In this document: positions 31,274 through 40,158 of the stretch, piece by piece
How the letters are laid out: each line of letters begins with the position of its first letter
Position numbering within the stretch: the stretch's first letter is position 1
NCBI GenBank assembly: GCA_947166305.1
Contig: CAMVDV010000001.1
Span: 1 to 64,000 of the forward strand
Direction of reading: 5' to 3'
Source: an uncultured Prevotellaceae bacterium
GTDB taxonomy: Bacteria > Bacteroidota > Bacteroidia > Bacteroidales > Bacteroidaceae
Length of the DNA stretch: 64,000 nucleotides
Translations under genes and position numbers: made by a program
The notes under the pieces: model-generated
What the model was told of the DNA's origin: nothing
The model's database searches: none
The model's input: the letters and a program-made list of their open reading frames with translations, nothing else

Positions 31274-32470
31274 ATGAAGAAAGTTGTTGTCGCCTTCAGT
31301 GGCGGACTTGACACCAGCTACACGGTGATGTATCTGGCGAAGGAGAAAGGTTACGAAGTCTATGCTGCCTGTGCCAACACGGGAGGATTCAGCCCGGAGC
31401 AGCTCAAGACGAACGAAGAGAACGCCTACAAGCTGGGCGCAAAGCAGTATGTCACCTTGGACGTGACGCAGGAATACTACGAGAAGTCGCTGAAGTATAT
31501 GGTCTTCGGCAACGTTCTGCGCAACAATTGCTACCCGATATCGGTCTCGAGCGAGCGCATTTTCCAGGCACTCGCCATCGCCAGGTATGCTCGCGAAATA
31601 GGGGCTTCGGCCATAGCCCACGGCTCTACGGGTGCCGGCAACGACCAAATCCGCTTCGACATGACGTTCCTCGTGATGTGCCCGGGCGTGGAGATCATCA
31701 CCCTGACGCGCGATGGCAACCTCTCCCGGCAGGAGGAGGTGGACTATCTCAACAAGAATGGCTACTTTGCCGACTTCACAAAGCTCAAATACAGCTACAA
31801 TGTCGGCCTCTGGGGGACAAGCATTTGTGGCGGCGAGATACTCGATTCGAAGCAGGGCCTGCCGGAGAGTGCCTACCTGAAGCACCCCACGGCAGAAGGT
31901 CCGGAGCTCCTGAAGCTCGGTTTTGAGAAGGGAGAGCTGTGCTCGGTGAACGGCGAGAAGTTCGACGACAAAGTCAAAGCCATACAGAAGGTCGAGGAAA
32001 TCGGTGCAAGATTCGCCATCGGACGCGACTGTCATGTGGGCGATACCATCATTGGCATCAAGGGTCGTGTGGGCTTCGAGGCTGCTGCGCCCATGCTCAT
32101 CATTGGCGCTCATCGCTATCTCGAAAAGTTCACTTTGTCCAAATGGCAGCAGTACTGGAAGGAACAGGTGGCCAATTGGTACGGTATGTTCCTGCATGAA
32201 AGCCAGTATCTGGAGCCGGTGATGCCCGACATCGAGGCCATGCTCACCAGCAGCCAAAGGCATGTGACGGGCGAAGTGACGCTCGAGTTGAGGCCCTACT
32301 GCTTCCAGACCGTGGGCGTCGACAGCCCGAACGACCTCGTGAAGAACAAGCTGGGCGAGTACGGCGAGACGGCAAAAGCCTGGACAAGCGAGGATGCCAA
32401 GGGCTTCATCAAGGTGACGTCCACAGCCCTCCGCGCCTATTACTTGGCGCACCCCGATGAAGAGCGATAA
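31274..32470 (+). CDS. argG: argininosuccinate synthase
   Basis: KVVVAFSGGLDTSY; HGSTGAGNDQIRFD. Confidence 0.97.
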   Translation: MKKVVVAFSGGLDTSYTVMYLAKEKGYEVYAACANTGGFSPEQLKTNEENAYKLGAKQYVTLDVTQEYYEKSLKYMVFGNVLRNNCYPISVSSERIFQALAIARYAREIGASAIAHGSTGAGNDQIRFDMTFLVMCPGVEIITLTRDGNLSRQEEVDYLNKNGYFADFTKLKYSYNVGLWGTSICGGEILDSKQGLPESAYLKHPTAEGPELLKLGFEKGELCSVNGEKFDDKVKAIQKVEEIGARFAIGRDCHVGDTIIGIKGRVGFEAAAPMLIIGAHRYLEKFTLSKWQQYWKEQVANWYGMFLHESQYLEPVMPDIEAMLTSSQRHVTGEVTLELRPYCFQTVGVDSPNDLVKNKLGEYGETAKAWTSEDAKGFIKVTSTALRAYYLAHPDEER

Positions 32471-32472
32471 AC

Positions 32473-32560
32473 TTCGCGTGCGACGACAGCCATCTTCGCG
32501 TGCGGCGATTGATGTTTTCGCGTGCGGCGATGCCCATCGTCGCGTGCGACGTTTTCTGAC
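32473..32560. repeat. 22-nt tandem array (family C), 4 units
   Basis: TTCGCGTGCGGCGATTGATGTT-type units at 32473,32495,32517,32539. Confidence 0.95.
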
Positions 32561-32583
32561 ACTCCTAACGACACTGTAAAACT

Positions 32584-33549
32584 ATGATAAAAGTAGGCAT
32601 ACTTGGTGCTGCCGGATACACCGGTGGCGAACTGATAAGAGTGCTCCTGGGGCACCCCGAGGCAGAGATTGTCTTTGCCAACTCGGAAAGCAATGCCGGC
32701 AATTCCGTGGCAGAAGTGCACGAGGGGTTGCTCGGCGAGACCGACCTCCTGTTCACTTCCGACATGCCCTTCGACCAGGTGGACGTCGTCTTCTTCTGCT
32801 TCGGTCACGGCAAGAGTGAGCAGTTCCTCCGCGAGCATGAGATACCTTCCAGCGTGAAGATCATCGACCTGGCGCAGGACTTCCGCATCCGTGGCGAGCA
32901 CGACTACGTCTATGGGCTGCCCGAGACGCATCGCGAGGCGATACGCGGCTGCCGTCATCTCGCTAACCCAGGCTGCTTTGCCACTGCCATCCAGCTCGCC
33001 ATGCTGCCCGCCCTCAAGCAGGGCCTCATTCGCGGAGACATCCATGTCAATGGCATCACAGGCAGTACGGGCGCAGGTCAGAAGCCGGGCGCAACGACAC
33101 ATTTCTCGTGGCGCAACGACAATATCTCGGTTTACAAGACTTTCACCCACCAACATCTGCTGGAGATCAACCAGACGGTGCAGGAGCTCCGGCCCGGCTA
33201 CGACGGCCGTGTGCTCTTCATTCCGCAGCGCGGGTGCTTCACCAGGGGCATCTTCGTCACCGCTTACGCCCAGTGCAATTGCTCCATCGAAGAGGCGAAA
33301 AAGGTCTATGCCGACTACTATAAGGACGCTGCCTTCACGCATTTCGTCTCGTCGAGCCCCGACATGAAGCAGGTGGTCAACACCAACAAAGCCCTGGTCT
33401 ATGTGGAGAAATATGAAGATCAGCTCTTGATGATCTCCTGCATCGACAACCTTCTGAAGGGAGCCGTCGGGCAAGCCGTGCAGAACATGAACCTGATGTT
33501 CGGCCTCGACGAGCGCGAAGGTCTCCGCCTCAAAGCGTCGGCCTTCTGA
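32584..33549 (+). CDS. argC: N-acetyl-gamma-glutamyl-phosphate reductase
   Basis: VGILGAAGYTGGELIRVLLGHP; NPGCFATAIQLAMLP. Confidence 0.96.
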   Translation: MIKVGILGAAGYTGGELIRVLLGHPEAEIVFANSESNAGNSVAEVHEGLLGETDLLFTSDMPFDQVDVVFFCFGHGKSEQFLREHEIPSSVKIIDLAQDFRIRGEHDYVYGLPETHREAIRGCRHLANPGCFATAIQLAMLPALKQGLIRGDIHVNGITGSTGAGQKPGATTHFSWRNDNISVYKTFTHQHLLEINQTVQELRPGYDGRVLFIPQRGCFTRGIFVTAYAQCNCSIEEAKKVYADYYKDAAFTHFVSSSPDMKQVVNTNKALVYVEKYEDQLLMISCIDNLLKGAVGQAVQNMNLMFGLDEREGLRLKASAF

Positions 33550-33568
33550 TCGCCTCATCACAACGATT

Positions 33569-33620
33569 TAACGTCATAACGTTATAACGTTATAACGTCA
33601 TAACGACATAACGACAAAAC
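33569..33620. repeat. 8-bp tandem repeat upstream of argD
   Basis: TAACGTCA TAACGTTA TAACGTTA TAACGTCA TAACGACA TAACGACA. Confidence 0.9.
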
Positions 33621-33630
33621 GAAAGAAATC

Positions 33631-34764
33631 ATGCAACTATTCGATGTTTATCCTTTGATGGATGTGACCATCGCGCGTGGCAAAGGCTGTCGCGTTTGGG
33701 ACAAAGAGGGAACGGAGTACCTCGACCTCTATGGCGGCCACGCCGTCATCAGCGTGGGTCACTGCCATCCTCACTACATAGAGGCTATGACGCGTCAGCT
33801 CGAGGCGCTCGGCTTCTACAGCAACTCCGTGCAGAATCCCCTGCAACGGGAGTTTGCACAACGGCTCGGCAAAGCCTGTGGCTACGAAGACTATCAGCTC
33901 TTCCTGGTCAACAGCGGTGCGGAAGCCAACGAGAACGCCTTGAAACTTGCCTCTTTCCACAACGGACGGAAGCGCATCCTCTCACTCGAAAAAGCCTTCC
34001 ACGGCCGTACATCATTGGCAGTTGAGGCTACGGCGAATCCCAAAATCATTGCCCCCGTCAATGCAAATGGCCATGTCACTTACTTGCCTCTCAACGACAT
34101 TGAACCCTGGAAGGCAGAGTTGGAAAAGGAAGATGTCTGTGCGTGCATCGTCGAATGCATACAGGGCGTTGGCGGTATTCGCATGGTCGAAGCCTCCTTC
34201 CTCCAGCAGCTTCAGGCACTTTGCAAGGCCCACGGCACCGTACTCGTCTGCGATGAAATACAATGTGGCTACGGCAGGAGTGGCAAGTTCTTTGCCCATC
34301 AGCACCTGGGTGTGCGGCCGGACATGATCACCGTCGCCAAGGGAATCTGCAATGGCTTCCCGATGAGTGCGGTACTTATCAGTCCGGAGTTCAAGCCCGT
34401 CTACGGCCAACTTGGCACGACCTTCGGCGGAAACCACCTGGCTTGTGCCGGTGCGATAGCTGTCCTCGACATCATGGAGCAGGAACACCTCGTGGAGAAT
34501 GCGGCCGAAGTGGGCACCTATTTGATGAATGCCCTGCGCGAGGCCAACCTCCCTCACGTTGTGGAAGTGCGCGGACGCGGTTTGATGATTGGCATCGAGC
34601 TTGACATTCCTTATAAAGAACCCCGCCAGCGACTCGTCACGGAGCAGCATTGCTTCACCGGTTGCTCGGGCACAAACGTCCTCCGCCTGCTGCCGCCTCT
34701 GTGCCTTTCGAGGCAAGAAGCCGACAGCTTCGTAGGGAAACTGAGGGAAGTTCTGACCCCCTGA
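33631..34764 (+). CDS. argD: acetylornithine aminotransferase family
   Basis: Class III PLP aminotransferase motifs, LVCDEIQCGYGRSGKFFA, GTTFGGNHLACAGA. Confidence 0.93.
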   Translation: MQLFDVYPLMDVTIARGKGCRVWDKEGTEYLDLYGGHAVISVGHCHPHYIEAMTRQLEALGFYSNSVQNPLQREFAQRLGKACGYEDYQLFLVNSGAEANENALKLASFHNGRKRILSLEKAFHGRTSLAVEATANPKIIAPVNANGHVTYLPLNDIEPWKAELEKEDVCACIVECIQGVGGIRMVEASFLQQLQALCKAHGTVLVCDEIQCGYGRSGKFFAHQHLGVRPDMITVAKGICNGFPMSAVLISPEFKPVYGQLGTTFGGNHLACAGAIAVLDIMEQEHLVENAAEVGTYLMNALREANLPHVVEVRGRGLMIGIELDIPYKEPRQRLVTEQHCFTGCSGTNVLRLLPPLCLSRQEADSFVGKLREVLTP

Positions 34765-34817
34765 CCCCCTTTAGGGGGAATGAGGTTTCAGTATTAATCG
34801 TCAATGGTCAATGTTCC

Positions 34818-35558
34818 ATGGTCAATAAAATAACTATCATCGGCGCAGGAAACATGGGAGGCGCCCTTGCAAAAGGGTGGACGCGGGCTGGCATGGCAAC
34901 CGACATCACCGCCACCGCCCGTACTCGACGGACGCTCGACGACCTCGTTGCGGCTTGTCCGAACATCAACGTGTCGCTCGACAACAGGAAAGCCGTCGAG
35001 GGAGCCGATGCTGTGGTGCTGGCCGTAAAGCCTTGGGTGGCACAGCAAGTCATCGAAGACATAGCGCCAGAGCTGGAAGGCAAGCTTGTCATCTCGGTCG
35101 TTGCCGGTTTCCGTCACGACCGCATCGACGTGTATGCCATGCCCAACATTGCTGCCGAGTTTGGTCAAAGCATGACCTTTGTTGAGGAGGCTCCGCGGGC
35201 AAAAGAGGCGGCGACGCTCTTCGAGAGGGTAGGCGAGTGCAGGATTGTTCCCCGTCGGCTCATGGAGCCAGGCATGATGTTGGCTGGCTGTGGTATCGCT
35301 TACGTGTTCCGATTCATCCGAGCCCTAATGGAAGGTGGCGTCGAAATGGGTTTCTATCCCGACGACGCCAAGTGCATCGCCATGCAGACCATGCAGGGAG
35401 CCGTGGCTTTGCTCCGCGAGACGGGACTTCACCCCGAAGCCGCCATCGACAAGGTTACCACGCCCGGAGGCATCACCATCAAGGGCTTGAACGAACTTGA
35501 TCATGCCGGTTTCAACTCGGCTGTTATTCGATGCCTCAAAGCAGGGCTTGGAAAATGA
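34818..35558 (+). CDS. proC: pyrroline-5-carboxylate reductase; start proposed at 34818
   Basis: VNKITIIGAGNMGGALAKGW; TTPGGITIKGLNELD. Confidence 0.93.
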   Translation: MVNKITIIGAGNMGGALAKGWTRAGMATDITATARTRRTLDDLVAACPNINVSLDNRKAVEGADAVVLAVKPWVAQQVIEDIAPELEGKLVISVVAGFRHDRIDVYAMPNIAAEFGQSMTFVEEAPRAKEAATLFERVGECRIVPRRLMEPGMMLAGCGIAYVFRFIRALMEGGVEMGFYPDDAKCIAMQTMQGAVALLRETGLHPEAAIDKVTTPGGITIKGLNELDHAGFNSAVIRCLKAGLGK

Positions 35559-35619
35559 AAAAAGTTAAAAAGTGAAAAGTTAAAAAGTTGAAGCGGGTAT
35601 GGCGGATTGTCAAAGGTCA

Positions 35620-36396
35620 ATGAGGAAAAGAATCGTAGTGAAAGTTGGCAGCAACGTGCTGACCACGGACCGAGGCAAGCTGGACATTACCCGCGTTTCG
35701 GCGCTCGTGGACCAAATCGTCTGGTTGCGCGAGAACGGATTCGACGTGGTGCTCGTGTCGAGCGGGGCTGTGGCGTGTGGTAGGAACGAGTTGCGCGTCG
35801 GTCATTCTCTCGACTCGGTGGAGCAACGTCAGCTCTTCTCGGCGATGGGTCAGGTCAAGCTAATGGGCCTTTATTATGACCTGTTCCGTGAGTTTTCCAT
35901 CCACGTGGGACAGGTTTTGACCACCAAAGAGAACTTCCAGAGCGAACGAAGCTACCAAAATCAGCGTGCCTGCATGGAGGTGATGCTGGAGAACGACGTG
36001 CTTCCCATCGTGAATGAAAACGACACGGTGAGCGTGGAGGAACTGATGTTCACCGACAACGATGAGCTTTCCGGCCTGATAGCCAAGATGATTGGGGCTG
36101 AGATGTTGGTGCTCCTGACGGGCGTGGACGGCCTCTACAACGGCAATCCACAGGACGTGGGCAGTGAGGTGATACGTTGCGTCACGGCTGGCGACGACGT
36201 GAGCCGCTTTGTCCTGCCGAGCAAAAGCAGTTCAGGCCGAGGCGGCATGACGTCGAAGTTCCAGACGGCTCTCTCGGTGGCCGAGGCCGGCATCCGTGTC
36301 ATCATTGCCAACGGCAACCGCGACGATATCCTTCCGCTGCTGATAAAGAACCCGTCGGACACCGTCCATACTGAATTTGTGCCGACCGGACGATAA
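35620..36396 (+). CDS. proB: glutamate 5-kinase (short form, no PUA domain evident); start proposed at 35620
   Basis: MRKRIVVKVGSNVLT...VSSGAVACGRNELR; ENDTVSVEELMFTDND. Confidence 0.93.
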   Translation: MRKRIVVKVGSNVLTTDRGKLDITRVSALVDQIVWLRENGFDVVLVSSGAVACGRNELRVGHSLDSVEQRQLFSAMGQVKLMGLYYDLFREFSIHVGQVLTTKENFQSERSYQNQRACMEVMLENDVLPIVNENDTVSVEELMFTDNDELSGLIAKMIGAEMLVLLTGVDGLYNGNPQDVGSEVIRCVTAGDDVSRFVLPSKSSSGRGGMTSKFQTALSVAEAGIRVIIANGNRDDILPLLIKNPSDTVHTEFVPTGR

Positions 36397-36430
36397 CAAA
36401 TAATGGTCAATGGTCAATGTTCAATGTTCA

Positions 36431-37696
36431 ATGAGAGAGACGTTCCAGCGTGCCAAGGAGGCAGCCAAGGCGTTGCTGCTCCTGTCGGACGAAGCGCGTA
36501 ATAATATAATATGTAGGGTGGCGGACCGTGCCGAGGCGCACATGGACGAGCTTCTTGCCGCGAATGCCATCGACTTGCAGAAGCTGGAAAAGAGCAATCC
36601 CCTGTACGACCGTCTGCTTCTCACCCCGGAGAGAATCCGCTCCATCGCTGCCGACCTTCGCAACGTGGCCAGCCTGCCGTCGCCTCTTGGCATGATAAGC
36701 AAGGAAAGGACGCTGCCCAACGGACTCTTTCTGCGCCGTGTGAGTGTGCCGTTTGGCGTGATAGGCATCATCTTCGAGGCAAGGCCGAACGTCTGCTTCG
36801 ACGTCTTTTCTCTCTGTTTCAAAAGCGGAAACGCCTGCATCCTGAAGGGCAGCCATAGTGCCGACGAGAGCAATCGTGCCATTGTCCGCCTTATAAAAGA
36901 GGTGCTCAAAGACAATGCCCAGACTTCCAGACCCCCTCTAACTCCCCCTTTAGGGGGAGAACTCATTCCCGCTGAAAGTATGCCGCACGAAGTCCTCCCC
37001 CTAAAGGGGGAGTTAGAGGGGGTCTTCCTTTTGCCTCCCACGCAGGAGGCCACGGCGGAGCTGCTGACGGCGGTGGGGCTTGTCGACCTCGTCATTCCCC
37101 GAGGCGGCAGGCGGCTCATCGACTTTGTGCGCGACAATGCCCGTGTGCCCGTCATCGAAACGGGTGCTGGCGTAGTGCATGCCTACTTCGACAAGGACGC
37201 CGATTTGGAGAAAGGCCGACGCATCATTGCGAATGCCAAGATGCGGCGCGTGAGCGTCTGCAACGCCCTCGACTGTCTGCTCGTGCACCGCGACCGCGTT
37301 CAGGACATTCCGGTTTTGCTCGAGCCCTTGCAGGGAAAGGTGGACATCATCACCGACGAGGCCTCGATGGGTACGGAGTGGATGGACTACAAACTCTCGC
37401 TGAAGGTGGTCGACAGCCTCGACGATGCCCTCAGCCACATAGCCCGATACGGGTCGGGGCACAGCGAGTGCATCATCACCGAGTCGGAGCCAACCGCCCG
37501 TCGCTTCCAGAAGATGGTGGATGCCGCCTGCGTCTATTGGAACGCTCCCACAAGCTTCACCGACGGAGCACAGTTCGGGATGGGCGCCGAGATAGGCATT
37601 TCGACGCAGAAGCTCGGGCCGCGCGGACCGATGGCGCTCGAGGAGATGACCACCTACAAGTGGCTCATCGACGGCAACGGACAGGTGAGAGAATAG
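36431..37696 (+). CDS. proA: glutamate-5-semialdehyde dehydrogenase with in-frame palindromic insertion; start proposed at 36431
   Basis: GVIGIIFEARPNVCFDVFSLCFKSGNACILKG; IPRGGRRLIDFV. Confidence 0.93.
   Translation: MRETFQRAKEAAKALLLLSDEARNNIICRVADRAEAHMDELLAANAIDLQKLEKSNPLYDRLLLTPERIRSIAADLRNVASLPSPLGMISKERTLPNGLFLRRVSVPFGVIGIIFEARPNVCFDVFSLCFKSGNACILKGSHSADESNRAIVRLIKEVLKDNAQTSRPPLTPPLGGELIPAESMPHEVLPLKGELEGVFLLPPTQEATAELLTAVGLVDLVIPRGGRRLIDFVRDNARVPVIETGAGVVHAYFDKDADLEKGRRIIANAKMRRVSVCNALDCLLVHRDRVQDIPVLLEPLQGKVDIITDEASMGTEWMDYKLSLKVVDSLDDALSHIARYGSGHSECIITESEPTARRFQKMVDAACVYWNAPTSFTDGAQFGMGAEIGISTQKLGPRGPMALEEMTTYKWLIDGNGQVRE
36930..37024. repeat. palindromic element with 33-bp arms within proA
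   Basis: GACCCCCTCTAACTCCCCCTTTAGGGGGAGAAC (36930-36962) vs inverted copy 36992-37024, two mismatches. Confidence 0.9.
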
Positions 37697-37734
37697 CGAG
37701 AGGGACGAGGGAAAGAAAGGCCTTTACACAAAGA

Positions 37735-37768
37735 AACAGGCTGCGAACCAAACGATTCGCAGCCTGTT
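37735..37768 (+). terminator. intrinsic terminator after proA
   Basis: AACAGGCTGCGAA-CCAAACGA-TTCGCAGCCTGTT, 13-bp perfect stem. Confidence 0.8.
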
Positions 37769-37776
37769 CTCTTCCG

Positions 37777-37858
37777 TACTCCGAGCCGGGGTCGAACCGG
37801 CACAGGTTTCCCTATCGGTGTTTGAGACCGACGCGTCTACCGATTCCGCCATCGGAGC
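37777..37858 (-). tRNA. tRNA-Leu (CAA anticodon)
   Basis: Reverse complement folds as GCTCCGA...TCGGTCTCAAACACCGA...GCCGGTTCGACCCCGGC TCGGAGTA; CCA not encoded. Confidence 0.93.
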
Positions 37859-37871
37859 CTGAAAACGTCTG

Positions 37872-37879
37872 CAAAGGTA
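37872..37879 (-). promoter_or_regulatory. -7 box for tRNA-Leu
   Basis: CAAAGGTA on plus strand, just upstream of the tRNA 5' end. Confidence 0.6.
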
Positions 37880-37944
37880 GGGCTTTTTTTTGTTCCCTCC
37901 AAACTTTTTCGTAACTTTGTGGCGAAAAGCTTCAAAAACACGAC

Positions 37945-39645
37945 ATGATGGACAGGAAACTTTGCCTTCTGCCGCTGCTGGGCACGACGGCTCTGACGTT
38001 TGCTGCCGGAAGGCAACATTATAATATATTATATATAATGTGTGACGACATGGGATATGGCGATTTGGGCTGCTACGGACAGAAGTTCATATCGACTCCC
38101 TGCATCGACCGCATGGCGGAGGAGGGGATGCGCTTCACGCAAGCCTATGCCGGCTGCCCCGTGAGTGCACCGAGCCGATGCGCGTTCATGACGGGACAGC
38201 ACACGGGCCATGCCAAGATCCGCGGCAACCGTGAGTATTGGCGAGGGACGCTCCGGCAGAATATGTTCGGGGAGAATGCCGACTACTACGTCGTGGGGCA
38301 GGAACCTTACGACATGAATCAGCCCATCATCCCCGAGCTCTTCAAGGAGAAGGGCTACCGCACGGGTATGTTCGGCAAGTGGGCAGGCGGATATTGGAAC
38401 TACGACTTCCCCGACACCTACGCTCGCCTGCCGGACGGCAACACCGACACGTCGAAGAGTCGCACAAGTTCATCCTGCTCGTTGCCTAACCTGAGGGGCA
38501 TCGACTGCTTCTACGGTCCCGTCTGCCAGTTCCAGGCGCACACTTACTACCCGAACTTCCTGAATCGCTACGACCCGGAAGGGCGTGGCGACGAGCACCT
38601 GGTGGCGGAGGTTCTGGAGGAGAACGTGCGCTTTCCGGCGGTGAACAGCGGCGACGTCGCCTACGAGAACCGCCCTCAGTACAGCGCCGACCTCATTCAT
38701 CGCTATGCCCTCGAGTGGCTCGACCGTCAGACGAGCGACCAGCCCTTCCTCGGCATCCTGACCTACACCCTGCCTCATGCCGAGCTTTGGCAGCCGAAGG
38801 ACAGCATCGTGGAGCACTACCATCAGCTTTTCCCTGCCAAGGAGGAGCGTTCCTACAAGACGTCGGCCGGCAGTTGGTACTATGGCGGAGCCGACAAGCA
38901 CGCTCAGTTTGCGGCCATGGTGACGCGGCTGGATGCCTACGTCGGCGAGATACTCGACAAGCTCCGGCAGCGGGGGCTGGCAGAGCAGACGCTCGTCATC
39001 TTCACCAGCGACAACGGACCTCACGAGGAGGGCGGGGCAGACCCGTCGTTCTTCGGGCGCGACGGCAAGTTGCGGGGCATCAAGCGAAGCACCTACGAAG
39101 GCGGCATCCGCATCCCCTTCATCTGCTGGGGAGCCGGTGTGCCGGGCGGCACCGTCAGCCACCACCAGCTGGCCTTCTACGACCTCATGCCGACCCTGAT
39201 GGAGTTCAGCGGCGCTTTCTCGAAGAAGGAAGTGCGGGAGCACAGCAGAGGGCAGGAGGAGCCCCCTCTCCAAGCCTCTCCCCCGAGGAGGAGCGGCTTC
39301 CGCGGCGAGGCTTCTCCCCCTCGGGGGAGGCAGGGAGGGGGCCTCGGGCCTTCCTTCGACGGCATTTCCTTCTTCCCCACGCTGCTCGGCAAACCGCGCA
39401 GGCAGCGGCAGCATGAGTTCCTCTACTGGGAGATGAGCGACGGTCCGACGCAGGTCATCGGGCTCAGACAGGGCGACTGGAAACTCGTCGTCGACAAGGG
39501 CGAGCCTTTCCTCTACGACCTGCGGACCGACCTCCATGAGGACAACGACCTGAAGGCACTCTATCCCGACAAGCTTGCCGAACTCGTCGGCATCGTCCGC
39601 CGCGAGCATCACGACAGCCCGCTCTTCCCCATCACGTTGCCCTGA
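37945..39645 (+). CDS. sulfatase (arylsulfatase A-like) with in-frame GC-rich insertion
   Basis: CPVSAPSRCAFMTGQHTGH sulfatase signature (S-type formylglycine site); FTSDNGPHEEGGADP. Confidence 0.93.
   Translation: MMDRKLCLLPLLGTTALTFAAGRQHYNILYIMCDDMGYGDLGCYGQKFISTPCIDRMAEEGMRFTQAYAGCPVSAPSRCAFMTGQHTGHAKIRGNREYWRGTLRQNMFGENADYYVVGQEPYDMNQPIIPELFKEKGYRTGMFGKWAGGYWNYDFPDTYARLPDGNTDTSKSRTSSSCSLPNLRGIDCFYGPVCQFQAHTYYPNFLNRYDPEGRGDEHLVAEVLEENVRFPAVNSGDVAYENRPQYSADLIHRYALEWLDRQTSDQPFLGILTYTLPHAELWQPKDSIVEHYHQLFPAKEERSYKTSAGSWYYGGADKHAQFAAMVTRLDAYVGEILDKLRQRGLAEQTLVIFTSDNGPHEEGGADPSFFGRDGKLRGIKRSTYEGGIRIPFICWGAGVPGGTVSHHQLAFYDLMPTLMEFSGAFSKKEVREHSRGQEEPPLQASPPRRSGFRGEASPPRGRQGGGLGPSFDGISFFPTLLGKPRRQRQHEFLYWEMSDGPTQVIGLRQGDWKLVVDKGEPFLYDLRTDLHEDNDLKALYPDKLAELVGIVRREHHDSPLFPITLP
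39259..39345. repeat. GC-rich imperfect palindrome inside sulfatase gene
   Basis: GCCCCCTCTCCAAGCCTCTCCCCCGAGG ... CTCCCCCTCGGGGGAGGCAGGGAGGGGGCC. Confidence 0.8.
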
Positions 39646-39660
39646 CCAGCGGTCATGAAA

Positions 39661-39728
39661 AACGACGCGTGCGTCGATTGCAATTCACGCGTGCATTGAT
39701 GATAAATTCGGGGTGCATTTCCCATCGC
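39661..39728. repeat. 22-nt tandem array (family C), ~3 degenerate units
   Basis: CGACGCGTGCGTCGATTGCAAT / TCACGCGTGCATTGATGATAAA / TTCGGGGTGCATTTCCCATCGC. Confidence 0.8.
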
Positions 39729-39940
39729 TTCCGTTGGCAAAGTTATGGCTTTCTTTCCGAACCTCACTTGCTTTTTTCTTCCAAAATTCGGTCTGAGACT
39801 TGTTATTTTCTTCCAAAATGCGGTGTTTTACCGAAATTTTTGGTATTCGAGGGGTAAAATCATCCTTTTCGCAGCATTTCCCTCCGTCTGCCTCACCATG
39901 CTGTTGTGCATCCCTCACCGTGCTTGGCCGACCGGAACTC

Positions 39941-40028
39941 CACAGGGTTCTCGTTGCTGCATCATCATGCAGCAATTGCTTATACATGATGCAGCAATTG
40001 CTTCATCATGATGCAGCAACGGACACTG
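39941..40028. repeat. 22-nt tandem array (family D), ~3-4 units
   Basis: CATCATGCAGCAATTGCTTATA (39963), CATGATGCAGCAATTGCTTCAT (39985), CATGATGCAGCAACGGACACTG (40007). Confidence 0.93.
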
Positions 40029-40158
40029 CCTGCGACTTTTGGCATCGCGGCATAAAGAAGAGGGCGAAGGGCGCTGCCATCGCAGACGCCTTCGCGGTGT
40101 GTCCCTACTTGCAGAGGGGGGGGCTTATGTCCGGCATGGCCTGTGCCTGGCGGAGGAA

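Noticed and set aside
34650-34817. N-terminal extension of proC in the track
   Set aside because: It overlaps the argD 3' end; the Rossmann start MVNKITIIGAGNMGG begins at 34818.
35620-36396. ProB as truncated pseudogene because it lacks a PUA domain
   Set aside because: The kinase domain is complete and short ProB forms exist; no frameshift seen.
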